From NCBI RefSeq assembly GCF_004362395.1, contig NZ_SNWE01000002.1, forward strand, positions 186,001 through 250,000: DNA of 64,000 nucleotides. The letters are read 5' to 3'. This stretch comes from Salegentibacter sp. 24. Its GTDB lineage: Bacteria; Bacteroidota; Bacteroidia; Flavobacteriales; Flavobacteriaceae. Below are positions 34,926-43,507 of the stretch, piece by piece. Within the stretch, counting starts at the first letter, position 1; each line of letters starts with the position of its first letter. Below the pieces are notes generated by a model that searched no databases, was not told the DNA's origin, and worked only from the letters and a program-made list of their open reading frames with translations. A program made the translations under genes and the position numbers.

Positions 34926-36890
34926 TTAAATAACTTTCATTTCAGTTTCAGGACTTAGCTGCTTAAGAAGCTGTTTTACATTTGTCTTAGCCGTATCATC
35001 TTTAAATCCACTATCTTTAAATACTACTCTTAAAGGAGCATCATCCGCAATAGCTTTAGCAAACTCTTCATCTACTCCTTCATCAAAACAAGCATAGAGA
35101 GAATTTCCGGCAACTTTAAACACTTCTTTTCCTGAAATTTCTTCACGTTCTATTTTTAGAGATAGGGGCAGACCCCAATCAACCATTACCTGTGCAAGTA
35201 GATCATCCGCTGTTCTGTCTGGTTTAACATTATCTGCAAATAACTCTAAGTTATCCTGTAAATATTCTTGGGGTTTATAATAGACGTCTTGCATATTGCT
35301 ATCGTCCAGACGATATACTCTAAAGCCGTAATCTAAATCTGCTCCGGTTTCTTCTTTAATTTTTTTGCCTGCTCTACGTATACGTTCTTCACCTATTTCA
35401 CAGATATTTTTATATCCTGCTTTATAGGCATCACTATTTTTATCTGTCAGCTCAGGAAGTTGAACCAGTATAAACCTTCGTCTTCCATTATCAATACTAT
35501 TGAGGTTTATGGTCGATTGCGCTGTACTTGCTGATCCAGAAAAAAAATCAAGAATTATATTTTCTTGATCATCTAAGACTTCAACGCCTCCAAGGATTTC
35601 TTGAAGAAGAGAGGTTGGTTTTGGATGCTCTATGTATGATGATGTTGATTCAAAAATTTGTCTTACTTCATTTTCTCCATTGTCATTATTGACGATATGA
35701 GATTTTTGCACGTCTGTGCTCATCTTATATAAATGTCTCTTAAATTGAGGTGTTTTGTTTTCATCTTTCCCAAAGACTATTAAATCTTGCTCTAAAAGGC
35801 TTTCCATTGTTTCTTCCTTCCATCTCCACCCTCTTGCAGGCTTATTACATATTTTCTTTGTTATGGGATGTATTATATCATACATAGGACCTGTTCCTTG
35901 TGGCCAGGCAGCATTGTCTTCACGAAAAACTAAAAATTCATTATTTTTTATTTCAACATGCTTGTACTGAGAAATACCTTTGAATTTTTTATTGGACTTA
36001 TAAAATGATTTTAATTCCTCTTGTGCTTTCTCCAATGTCGGCTTAGAATTATTCCATTTTTGTTGCAGGGCCATAACTTCTTTATAACCAGGTTTTGGAA
36101 CTCTGAAACCGAGGCGGGATTCTCTTCTAAACTGTTTGTTTTTTGCATAGCACAAAATATATTCATGCGTTGTTGCATATTCCTTTGAATCATTTTTTGA
36201 AGTATTCTTAGTCCATATCAAATTTTCAATCGAATTAATGTCGCCAAATATTTCGTCACAAATTCGCTTCAAATTATGAATTTCATGTTCATCAATAGAT
36301 ATAAAAATTACACCGTCATTTGCCAAAAGGTTTCTTGCCAATTTCAATCTTGGATATATCATGCTTAACCAATCAGAATGGTAACGTCCCGACGTTTCAG
36401 GGTTAGCTACTAAACGAAGATTAGATTCATCTTTTTGTCCACTTTCCACCAATTCTTCCTTAACTTTTTTACTAAAGTTGTCTTTATACACGAAATCGCT
36501 TCCTGTGTTGTAGGGAGGGTCTATATAGATCATCTTAATTTTACCTAAGTAACTTTCTTGTAGGAGCTTTAGAACCTCGAGGTTGTCTCCTTCTATGTAC
36601 AAGTTTTCAGTGTTATCAAAATCTACAGAATCCTCACGAACGGGCCGCAGAGTTTTTGTAGTAGGTAGATTGGCAGTCACAATAGCTTCTCTTTTTCCAG
36701 GCCATTCCAGTCGATACCTTTCTTTATTCCCTTCTACAATAGAATAACTCAACTCCTGTTTAAGAAGATCAAAGTCTATGGCTTTACCATCAGCACTTTC
36801 AGTAACGCAGTTGGGAAGTAAGGCAGCAATCTTTTCAATATTTTCATTCACAAGATCGGGGGAAGCAAGATCTAATTTTTCTACGCTCAT
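34926..36890 (-). CDS. mod: Type III adenine DNA methyltransferase Mod subunit
   Basis: 654 residues from ATG 36890. An upstream TTG at 36953 is in frame, but a good promoter would lie at it, and SVEKLDLASPDLVNENIEKIAALLPNCVTE is the usual Mod N-terminus. DPPYNTGSDFVYKDNF (catalytic DPPY) comes before DFFSGSASTA (SAM-binding), the beta-class order of N6-adenine methyltransferases. The middle region, about 250-420, should be the target recognition domain, so the recognition site cannot be predicted. First gene of the mod-res-helicase-DUF4391 operon. Confidence 0.93.
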   Translation of the reverse strand: MSVEKLDLASPDLVNENIEKIAALLPNCVTESADGKAIDFDLLKQELSYSIVEGNKERYRLEWPGKREAIVTANLPTTKTLRPVREDSVDFDNTENLYIEGDNLEVLKLLQESYLGKIKMIYIDPPYNTGSDFVYKDNFSKKVKEELVESGQKDESNLRLVANPETSGRYHSDWLSMIYPRLKLARNLLANDGVIFISIDEHEIHNLKRICDEIFGDINSIENLIWTKNTSKNDSKEYATTHEYILCYAKNKQFRRESRLGFRVPKPGYKEVMALQQKWNNSKPTLEKAQEELKSFYKSNKKFKGISQYKHVEIKNNEFLVFREDNAAWPQGTGPMYDIIHPITKKICNKPARGWRWKEETMESLLEQDLIVFGKDENKTPQFKRHLYKMSTDVQKSHIVNNDNGENEVRQIFESTSSYIEHPKPTSLLQEILGGVEVLDDQENIILDFFSGSASTAQSTINLNSIDNGRRRFILVQLPELTDKNSDAYKAGYKNICEIGEERIRRAGKKIKEETGADLDYGFRVYRLDDSNMQDVYYKPQEYLQDNLELFADNVKPDRTADDLLAQVMVDWGLPLSLKIEREEISGKEVFKVAGNSLYACFDEGVDEEFAKAIADDAPLRVVFKDSGFKDDTAKTNVKQLLKQLSPETEMKVI

Positions 36891-36956
36891 ATAGCAGGTT
36901 TCATATTCAAGGTTAAACTGAGATCGCGGAGTAGGGTGGTGCAATCGTAGCAACTA

Positions 36957-36987
36957 CAATTTTAACGTTTCTTTTGGGAATTAGCAA
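36957..36987 (-). promoter_or_regulatory. Likely promoter of the restriction operon
   Basis: On the minus strand TTG (36987-36985), 20 bases, then TAAAATTG (36964-36957), one mismatch from the -7 consensus. A transcript from here would have a 5' leader of about 60 bases to the Mod ATG at 36890. Confidence 0.5.
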
Positions 36988-37049
36988 TTTTACCGCCAGG
37001 TATTTATCCTAAAGTTTTTTCTTAATTTTCTTTTTCAAAATTAGATGCA

Positions 37050-37865
37050 ATGGCAGAAATTATCAGGAATAGAACTATTAGACCATCCACAAGATCTGCA
37101 AGCTCAGCCTATAAAATAAAGACTGATAATGTTGGTAGCGGTGATATTTTAATAGTGAATATTGACCACGAAGATGGAGGCTTTAATCAATCATATACTT
37201 TTAAAGGGGTAGAATTGGGAGGAAGAAATAGTATTCATTTTAAGGTCAAGGAAACCTCTGGAAATATTATAATAGAATGGAGTGGAGTGGAACCGCTTAA
37301 GTCTGGAAGTTTTGGAAAGGAAGTAAATATTCCCAAGCCTAAAAAGATACCAGCTACAGAAAAAATAATAAAACAGGTAGGTTCTAATCCCAAAACGTCC
37401 TTTCCACCCATTGCAGATAAGGATACCGAAATTTTAATATTGGGTACAATGCCAGGTGAGAAATCGCTCCTTTTACAAGAGTATTATGCCCATCCCAGAA
37501 ATAAATTCTGGAAAATTCTATCGTCCATTACTAAAGAGCCATTCCCCTTCACCTACAAAGAAAAACAGGCTTTTCTATTAAAGAACAAATTAGGGATTTG
37601 GGATGTTGCACATTCCGCCCACAGAAATGGAAGCTTAGATTCTGCTATTCAAAATGAGGTTCCTAATGATATAGCCGGTTTTATTAAAAGTCATCCTAAA
37701 CTAAAAGTTATTGCCTTTAATGGAGCAAAGGCAGAATCTCTGTTTGATAGGTATTTTGACAGATCAGGAAAGATTACCTATGTCTCCCTGCCCAGCTCCA
37801 GCCCTGCTAATACTGGGTTTGCTTTTGAAAGTTTGGGTGAAAGGTGGAAGAAGATACTTAGTTAA
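37050..37865 (+). CDS. DNA-deoxyinosine/uracil glycosylase (UDG family 6-like) with N-terminal extension
   Basis: 271 residues. From about 118 the protein is a family 6-type glycosylase: FPPIADKDTEILILGTMPGE, YYAHPRNKFWKIL and KLGIWDVAHSAHRNGSLDSAI are its signatures, and AFNGAKAESLF follows. The first 115 residues are beta-rich (SGDILIVNIDHEDGGFNQSY ... NIIIEWSGVEP) and not part of the normal enzyme, which is about 160 residues. It removes deaminated bases. It is divergent from mod and lies inside the boundary repeats, so it travels with the restriction cassette and may act on modified or deaminated phage DNA. Confidence 0.85.
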   Translation: MAEIIRNRTIRPSTRSASSAYKIKTDNVGSGDILIVNIDHEDGGFNQSYTFKGVELGGRNSIHFKVKETSGNIIIEWSGVEPLKSGSFGKEVNIPKPKKIPATEKIIKQVGSNPKTSFPPIADKDTEILILGTMPGEKSLLLQEYYAHPRNKFWKILSSITKEPFPFTYKEKQAFLLKNKLGIWDVAHSAHRNGSLDSAIQNEVPNDIAGFIKSHPKLKVIAFNGAKAESLFDRYFDRSGKITYVSLPSSSPANTGFAFESLGERWKKILS

Positions 37866-37895
37866 AATTTCTCCTACTTATTATTAGGAACGGCT

Positions 37896-37925
37896 AAAAG
37901 TTGACAAGTTGACGTCAAGTTTTTT
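37896..37925. repeat. Right boundary repeat of the restriction cassette
   Basis: AAGTTGACAAG (37898-37908) and GTCAAGTTTT (37914-37923) are the inverted counterpart of the left repeat. It lies 31 bp after the glycosylase stop codon and ends in a T run, so it may serve as terminator as well. Confidence 0.6.
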
Positions 37926-37939
37926 AAAGCCATTTAAAC

Positions 37940-38116
37940 CTATATTTCAGAATCGTCACCCAATTGTTTAGAGACTTTTTGCTCTAGATCAGTGAAGTTT
38001 TTATCTAATTCTAAAAATTCCTTCTCCAATTCGGCTGGATCGTAATCTGTGTTTTCTAACTGATAAACCAATTCATTAAGTCTCTGAGAAAGTTCCCGTA
38101 TTCTGTTTGAAAGCAT
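37940..38116 (-). CDS. Small coiled-coil protein
   Basis: 58 residues from ATG 38116, with a longer TTG-started version possible. The sequence is a heptad-like helix (NRIRELSQRLNELVYQLENT ... EKEFLELDKNFTDLEQKVSKQL). TAGTTTTG, a perfect -7 box on the minus strand at 38148-38141, supports the shorter start. No family is recognised. It could be chance, but the helical pattern and the promoter favour a real gene. Confidence 0.45.
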   Translation of the reverse strand: MLSNRIRELSQRLNELVYQLENTDYDPAELEKEFLELDKNFTDLEQKVSKQLGDDSEI

Positions 38117-38143
38117 TGTTGTAAATGATTTATAATTTGCCAA

Positions 38144-38394
38144 AACTAAATTTTTTTTTCAAAATTTTTACCTCCTTTTTTTAATGAAAGCGCATCTTAA
38201 TCTAAAGTACACCCCCGGGTCTAATTAAATTTTGGGCGCACCCCCGCCACCGCCATTTCTCTCCAGGTAAATTCTGTCCTCCTTCAAAGGTTTTTTATAA
38301 AAGAACCTAAACCGCCCTCACGGGCTTTCAACCCCCACTCGGCTATGGTCTTGGGAGATAGTCTCCAATAATTAATTTTAAAATCTTAAGAACT
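38144..38394. other. Hairpin-rich, locally GC-rich region before the replication module
   Basis: No gene is seen. C-rich runs (ACCCCCGGG, CGCACCCCCGCCACCGCC at about 38205-38253) contrast with the AT-rich surroundings. GCCC-TCAC-GGGC forms a small hairpin near 38315, and TTGG(G)AGA-TAG-TCTCCAA a longer one near 38350-38368, about 30 bp before the next ATG. It could hold an origin, a nick site or a 5' leader regulating the next operon. Confidence 0.4.
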
Positions 38395-38739
38395 ATGGTT
38401 ACGATTGTAGATTACAAATCTTACGAAAAAGAAGATGGTGGTATTTTCCACGCACTTGTTGTTCAAGGAGGATTGGAAGCTGTAAAAAGCAAAGAAACAG
38501 GGCAGGTTTATTTTACTGCTAAAACTGCACAGGTATCAAGCACCTTTGATGAGGCTTCTTGTAAATCTCTTATTGGGACACAGCTCCCTGGAAAAATCAA
38601 GAGGGTTCAGGTAGAACCTTATGAATACACCAATACCATTACTGGTGAGATTACTACCTATTCTGAAAGAAACGTATTCGTTACAGAGGAAGAGGAAATA
38701 TTGGAAAATAACCTGGAGGAAGAAAGAATGGTTATTTGA
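38395..38739 (+). CDS. Unknown small protein at head of replication module
   Basis: 114 residues, mostly beta-strand with an acidic tail (VFVTEEEEILENNLEEE). The pattern of a compact barrel followed by an acidic C-terminus is reminiscent of single-strand-binding proteins, but no motif confirms that. It is followed by a terminator-like hairpin and then the RecA-like ATPase gene. In similar Bacteroidota islands such a gene commonly precedes an AAA ATPase and DUF3871; this is from memory. Confidence 0.6.
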   Translation: MVTIVDYKSYEKEDGGIFHALVVQGGLEAVKSKETGQVYFTAKTAQVSSTFDEASCKSLIGTQLPGKIKRVQVEPYEYTNTITGEITTYSERNVFVTEEEEILENNLEEERMVI

Positions 38740-38763
38740 TTCTTCAGGTTTAATAGAAATCAG

Positions 38764-38796
38764 AAAGAGCTTCTAATCATAGGGGCTCTTTTTTTG
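38764..38796 (+). terminator. Terminator after the 114-residue gene
   Basis: AAAGAGC (38764-38770) pairs with GCTCTTT (38785-38791), followed by more T. Confidence 0.7.
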
Positions 38797-38853
38797 TATC
38801 ACTTTGTTAGGTAAGGTCTACCACAACCTTAATGACAGCTAATAATCTAAATT

Positions 38854-39720
38854 ATGAAATTAAAACAAGCGCAGCGAAGCCAGGTGAAATTAAGAATTGG
38901 CTTAAGCGGTCCCAGTGGATATGGAAAAACTATGTCTGCTCTCTTACTTGCCTACGGCATCACTCAAGATTGGAAAAAAATTGCAGTAATAGATACTGAA
39001 AACAATTCAGCCTCACTTTACTCCCATCTCGGCGAGTTCAACGTTTTAAATCTTGAAGAACCTTACACTCCACACCGATATATTGAAGCCATTAAAACCT
39101 GCGAGGATGCTGAAATGGAGGTGATAATCGTGGACTCCATATCTCACGAATGGTCTGGCAAGGGAGGATGTTTGGAAATGCACGAAAAACTAGGAGGCAG
39201 GTTCCAGGATTGGGCTAAGGTAACCCCATTACATAACCAATTTATTGATGCCTTAGTACAATCTAAAAGCCACATTTTAGTATCCACCAGACGAAAAGTT
39301 GATTATTCCCTTGATAAGGATATGAACGGAAAAACACGTGTAATGAAGTTAGGTACTAAGGAAATACAGCGTGAAGGGCTAGAATACGAATTAACCGTAA
39401 ACTTTGAATTCATTAATGACAATCATCTGGTAAAAGCTTCCAAAGACCGCACTGGTTTGTTTATGGATAAGCCAGAATTTGTAATAAACCAGGCTACAGG
39501 TAAGAAATTAAAATCCTGGTGTTCTGAAGGTGTTTCATTAGAAGCTATAAAAAAGGAGATATCAATGTGCCATAACCTTGCAGGGCTTAAGCACATCTAT
39601 GATAAATACCCTTCCCTGCACAAGGAATTATACCCTTTAATAATTGAGCGAAAAAACATTATTGAAGACAGTAATTCACAGGTAATCGAAGAAAACAAAG
39701 TACAACAACCAAAAAATTAA
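38854..39720 (+). CDS. Phage-type RecA-like AAA ATPase
   Basis: 288 residues. RIGLSGPSGYGKTMSALLLAYG (about 15-36) holds Walker A, VIDTENNSA is typical of phage nucleotide-binding proteins, and VIIVDSISHEWSGKGG is Walker B. The family includes Sak4-like single-strand annealing or recombination ATPases. It probably acts in replication or recombination of the excised element. It is 4 bp upstream of the DUF3871 gene. Confidence 0.8.
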   Translation: MKLKQAQRSQVKLRIGLSGPSGYGKTMSALLLAYGITQDWKKIAVIDTENNSASLYSHLGEFNVLNLEEPYTPHRYIEAIKTCEDAEMEVIIVDSISHEWSGKGGCLEMHEKLGGRFQDWAKVTPLHNQFIDALVQSKSHILVSTRRKVDYSLDKDMNGKTRVMKLGTKEIQREGLEYELTVNFEFINDNHLVKASKDRTGLFMDKPEFVINQATGKKLKSWCSEGVSLEAIKKEISMCHNLAGLKHIYDKYPSLHKELYPLIIERKNIIEDSNSQVIEENKVQQPKN

Positions 39721-39724
39721 AAAA

Positions 39725-40708
39725 ATGGAATTAATCACAAGATCCCCGATACAAAATCAAATGGTAGAGGAAAAGGAGGTAGTATCTTCCAACAAAACAA
39801 ATTTTATTGAAGCAAATACAAAAAAGGTTACGCTGAAACATTTAAAAGAAGATTGTGTAGTGCCCGTATTTGCTCGTGATAATGAGAGTACAATTAGTCA
39901 TTATGAATTTATTTTAAAAACCAGGGAGATAGCCCAGGATTTATTTCCCGAATTCAGTGTCTCTGAGCCTGAAATAAGAACTTCCCACTTAATTAAAGGA
40001 AGGATTCCCTCAGCAATAGGTATTCCAGCAAAAGAACTTAAATCTCATCAGATAACCAAATATTACGAACGCTGCGCTTTTGTTATGGAAATTCCTGAAG
40101 TTGTGGAAAATGTGAATGGAAATAAGCTTGCCTTAACAATCGGCGGGGTTAGAGCGTACAACCAGGAGAATCTTTTTAGTAAGAAAAGTCCTGAAAAGTT
40201 CAAGGTGTTCATAGGTTTTAAAAATATGGTTTGCACCAATCTATGTATTAGTACAGATGGTTTGGCAGATCAGATAAGGGTTAATTCATTAAACCAGTTA
40301 TCTGAAGCAGTGGAGAACTTACTGGGCCAGTATAATCGAATGAAACATCTGGGAATGATGGAACGTATGAGTAGGTATGAACTTACTCAGGCTCAATTTG
40401 CTCATTTCATTGGTAAACTGAGAATGTACCAGTTTATGGATAAGACGGAGCAGAAACAATATTTCCCTGTTTCCTTGAATGACAGTCAAATTAATACGGT
40501 TGTAAAGAATTATTATCACGATCCTAATTTCTCCCGTAAGGAAGATGGATCAATTAATATGTGGAGAATTTTTAACCTTCTAACCGAGGCTAATAAAAGT
40601 TCTTACATCGATCAGAATCTGGAACGTAATGTAAATGCTTACGACTTAACCCTAAACCTGGTTAATTCGCTGCAAAACAGAACTGGAAATTGGTTCCTGC
40701 ATAATTAA
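39725..40708 (+). CDS. DUF3871 family protein
   Basis: 327 residues, soluble. The layout (HYEFILKTREIAQDLFP ... IRTSHLIKGRIPSAIGIPAKEL ... FKVFIGFKNMVCTNLCISTDG ... IDQNLERNVNAYDLTLNLVNSL) fits DUF3871, a Bacteroidota mobile-element family resembling DUF932. Function unknown. The start codon follows the ATPase stop by 4 bp, and the two genes are conserved together in islands, suggesting a common role in element replication or recombination. Confidence 0.75.
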   Translation: MELITRSPIQNQMVEEKEVVSSNKTNFIEANTKKVTLKHLKEDCVVPVFARDNESTISHYEFILKTREIAQDLFPEFSVSEPEIRTSHLIKGRIPSAIGIPAKELKSHQITKYYERCAFVMEIPEVVENVNGNKLALTIGGVRAYNQENLFSKKSPEKFKVFIGFKNMVCTNLCISTDGLADQIRVNSLNQLSEAVENLLGQYNRMKHLGMMERMSRYELTQAQFAHFIGKLRMYQFMDKTEQKQYFPVSLNDSQINTVVKNYYHDPNFSRKEDGSINMWRIFNLLTEANKSSYIDQNLERNVNAYDLTLNLVNSLQNRTGNWFLHN

Positions 40709-40726
40709 TTCTATAGCTTTTTTGTA

Positions 40727-40981
40727 ATGAGCGAGGATGAATTAGCAGATGTTTTAAGGTATAGCTCGCCTGATACCATTTACATTATCACCTGGAATAA
40801 TTTACTCAAAAAACTCTTTTGTCCTTTTCGAGTGGTGGTTAAACACCAGATTGGGGAACTTGAAAAATGTGAGGTGGTTTGGGTTGACAGTGTTAAGGTA
40901 ACGGTGAAATTAAAAACCGTTTTTATGGTAAAAGGGCGAGCATACTATTATGATCATTTTGAGATTTTAGATCCAGATTAG
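40727..40981 (+). CDS. Unknown small protein
   Basis: 84 residues. It begins SEDELADVLRYSSPDTIYIITW and continues as an apparent small beta-barrel (KHQIGELEKCEVVWVDSVKVTVKLKTVFMVKGRAYYYDHFEIL). No family is recognised. It is 18 bp after DUF3871 on the same strand and probably co-transcribed. Confidence 0.55.
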   Translation: MSEDELADVLRYSSPDTIYIITWNNLLKKLFCPFRVVVKHQIGELEKCEVVWVDSVKVTVKLKTVFMVKGRAYYYDHFEILDPD

Positions 40982-41050
40982 GATCTGGGAGTTATGCTGT
41001 ATTTTGGATAACCAACCTTTTGAGACGGTTTCTCCTTAAAAACAAAACCA

Positions 41051-41080
41051 CTGAAAACGGAATCTAGATTATTATATTTG
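41051..41080 (+). promoter_or_regulatory. Promoter before the 274-residue gene
   Basis: CTG (41051-41053), 19 bases, then TATATTTG (41073-41080), an exact -7 box. The predicted start site falls just upstream of or within the palindrome at 41086-41103. Confidence 0.6.
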
Positions 41081-41085
41081 CCGCA

Positions 41086-41103
41086 CAGTACTATCTAGTG
41101 CTG
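41086..41103. promoter_or_regulatory. Operator-like palindrome at a transcription start
   Basis: CAGTACTA-TC-TAGTGCTG, with 7 of 8 arm positions complementary, directly after the -7 box: a typical repressor position. Confidence 0.5.
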
Positions 41104-41123
41104 TGTTGGTAAATATTATAGCT

Positions 41124-41948
41124 ATGACTTTAGATCCAATAATAGTGGATGCAAAGATTCCAGAGATAATTAATAGAAAATATTTTTCTCTTCAAGAGCA
41201 GTTATTTTGGCTATTCGCGCGAAAGATCACAGCGACTATTATTGATGCTGAAAGTTATAGTGTTCACGTGAATGCTGATAATGAATTCCCTGAAACCAGG
41301 TATGATTTTACCAGAACATTATCAGATTATATTGCCGATGATGTTGATGAAAAATTTGGTAATCTCAAGGTCGAGCTTAATAGGTATTTAGTTACTCTAA
41401 AAAGTTCTGCTTCTAAAAATTTATTTATAGATTTAGTTTTAAATCAACTCCAATGGGTAGAACAGCAAGTGGAGCAAATCGAAGCACCGGAAAAGTATCT
41501 TGTTATTATTAAAAAAAGATTTTCTCAAAATATCCAGGAATTAAAAAGTACTCATATTAGTAGTAAGTATGATGTGAAAGAAAAAAAGAAGACCTGGAAC
41601 ATCCAGTATCTACGGAATTTTGAGGAGGATGAGGGGCGTTTTGAAGATTTTTACAAAAGGTTAAAGGACGAGGGTTTGGTAGAAACCAACCTTACATATT
41701 TTAAACAATTCTTCAACGACAAAGAGCCATCAAAAAAGATTAAATGGGCAGGGATTAAAGCACAACTTGTAACCTTTATTATTGAGTTGCGAATTAAAAA
41801 TTGCATTAAAACATATCGCGAATGGAGTGCCTTTTCAAAATGTTTTGAAGCTGATTTCTCTATGAATAAACTAAGCTCCGATACACCTTTAACAAATAAG
41901 GACGAGATTAATAAAATAAAAGATATCCTGGCTGAACTGGATATCTAA
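41124..41948 (+). CDS. Unknown protein, RteC-like C-terminal pattern
   Basis: 274 residues from ATG 41124. A GTG at 41103 lies within the palindrome and too close to the promoter. The C-terminal half (FEDFYKRLKDEGLVE ... KKIKWAGIKAQLVTFIIELRIKNCI) resembles the end of RteC-type and related Bacteroidota island proteins, in which W-x-G-x-x-x-x-L is conserved. The N-terminal half is helical and unassigned. It may regulate excision or the helicase gene downstream. The family call is tentative. Confidence 0.55.
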   Translation: MTLDPIIVDAKIPEIINRKYFSLQEQLFWLFARKITATIIDAESYSVHVNADNEFPETRYDFTRTLSDYIADDVDEKFGNLKVELNRYLVTLKSSASKNLFIDLVLNQLQWVEQQVEQIEAPEKYLVIIKKRFSQNIQELKSTHISSKYDVKEKKKTWNIQYLRNFEEDEGRFEDFYKRLKDEGLVETNLTYFKQFFNDKEPSKKIKWAGIKAQLVTFIIELRIKNCIKTYREWSAFSKCFEADFSMNKLSSDTPLTNKDEINKIKDILAELDI

Positions 41949-42118
41949 TTACCTGAGGCAGAAAAAAAATACAATATTTTTCTGCTGATTTTACAACTTG
42001 CCACCCTTGTTATTACCTGAACCAGATCTACTGCAGGTAAATTTCAACTTTTTACTACATATAGTTTTGCTTCCAATTCAGACCACGAGGGTTCTGGAGC
42101 TAACATAAATAAACAACA
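41949..42118. other. Hairpin-rich leader or possible origin before the SF3 helicase
   Basis: GCAGAAAAA/TTTTTCTGC (41958-41985) is a strong inverted repeat that may end the previous transcript. TTACCTG (42013-42019) and CAGGTAA (42034-42040) form a second perfect stem. Origins of helicase-encoding elements often lie beside the helicase gene; no iterons were found, so this is only a candidate. Confidence 0.4.
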
Positions 42119-43504
42119 ATGGAAGTACAAAAACACACCGGCACGACCTTTTATTCAGTCGATCCAAAAACTGGAAAAATATCATTGAGTTATGTAAAAG
42201 TAATTATGGTTCTTTCGGAAGCAGGCTTCTGCCGAATTAAGGTTGCCGAAGGAGATTATGTAGTAGTTAGAAGTATGGATAACAGGATTCGAAGAGTTTA
42301 CAATGATGAATTAATTGAATTTCTCCGAGATTACCTTTTAATGTCAAATCCAAAAATTGAGGTTTTTGAAATTTTAATCCAAAATATAAACTCCCTAATT
42401 CAAAAAAGTAGGCTAAGTTTTCTAAGTGAAAGAAAATTAGAATCTGATATGGATAATTCACAATCCTCCAGATTTTATTTTAAAAATAAAATAATGCTGG
42501 TTGAAAAGGATGTTATTAAAGAGATTGAATATTCAACTCTAAAAAATACAATCTGGGAAAATCGCATTAGATCCTGGGAAATTGGAGAAAAACCTGATGG
42601 TACAGGTCAGTTTGAATCATTCTGTTTTAAAATATCAGGTAGTTGCACTGATAATTTTCAACGTCTGCAATCCATAATAGGTTACCTCCTACACCGCTAT
42701 AAAAATCCTGCATTGACCAAGGCAGTACTTTTGTACGATAGTAAAATGAAAGAGACTGGGCTTGCCGAAGGAAGAACGGGAAAAACCTTAGTAACACAAG
42801 CTATTGGCCTCTGTAGAGAAATTGTGACATTTGATGGAAAAAACCTGAAGGAAAATAGCAATTTTCAATTCCAAAAGATCGAATTGACTACAGATCTTAT
42901 GTTATATGATGATGTCCAGCCTAATTTTAATTTCTCTTCCCTTTTTGCCCTAATAACAACCTCAATAGAGATTGAACGTAAAGGAAAGAGCGCCTTTGAC
43001 ATACCGTATTCCCAATCGCCAAAAGTCTTAATTACATCAAATACATATGTGAAGGGACCTGGGGGATCTTCAGATAGAGGACGGAGATGTGAGTTTGAAT
43101 TGGCAAATGTTTATTCAGACAAATTTTCCCCCGTGGATGATTTTGGGAATAAATTCTTCGAGGAATGGGACGCTGAGGAATGGGATCTTTTCTACTATTT
43201 TATGATGGAATGTGTGCAAGTTTTCCTGTCAGAAGGAATAATAGAAGGCAACCAGAAAGAAAATGCTAAGAGTAGATTAGAAAATTTGACCTCAAAAGTT
43301 TTTGTTGAAGCGGTAATGGAATTGTGTGATCTTGATGAATGGATTGTTCAACAAGATTTTGTGGAACTCCTTCAATTAGAACTTCCTGATTTATCACCTC
43401 ATATGTTTACCAAATGGATGAAGTTGTATTGTTCTGAAATGGATTTAACCCTTGAAAAGAGGAATTCAGGAAGTGTATATTCTTTTAAACTCTGTAAAAA
43501 TTAG
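42119..43504 (+). CDS. SF3-type replicative helicase (phage/plasmid primase-helicase family)
   Basis: 461 residues. LAEGRTGKTLVTQAIG (about 218-233) is the Walker A loop, TTDLMLYDDVQ Walker B, and SPKVLITSNTYV the SF3 motif C with the sensor Asn. The N-terminal 200 residues lack recognisable primase metal motifs, so priming must come from elsewhere or from a divergent domain. It is likely the initiator helicase for the excised island. It ends 3 bp before the GIY-YIG gene. Confidence 0.82.
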   Translation: MEVQKHTGTTFYSVDPKTGKISLSYVKVIMVLSEAGFCRIKVAEGDYVVVRSMDNRIRRVYNDELIEFLRDYLLMSNPKIEVFEILIQNINSLIQKSRLSFLSERKLESDMDNSQSSRFYFKNKIMLVEKDVIKEIEYSTLKNTIWENRIRSWEIGEKPDGTGQFESFCFKISGSCTDNFQRLQSIIGYLLHRYKNPALTKAVLLYDSKMKETGLAEGRTGKTLVTQAIGLCREIVTFDGKNLKENSNFQFQKIELTTDLMLYDDVQPNFNFSSLFALITTSIEIERKGKSAFDIPYSQSPKVLITSNTYVKGPGGSSDRGRRCEFELANVYSDKFSPVDDFGNKFFEEWDAEEWDLFYYFMMECVQVFLSEGIIEGNQKENAKSRLENLTSKVFVEAVMELCDLDEWIVQQDFVELLQLELPDLSPHMFTKWMKLYCSEMDLTLEKRNSGSVYSFKLCKN

Positions 43505-43507
43505 AAG

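Noticed and set aside
27880-36890. DISARM, BREX or type I restriction
   Set aside because: No DUF1998 protein, PglZ, BrxC or HsdS-like gene is present. DPPY-before-FxGxG Mod and DEPQ Res point to type III.
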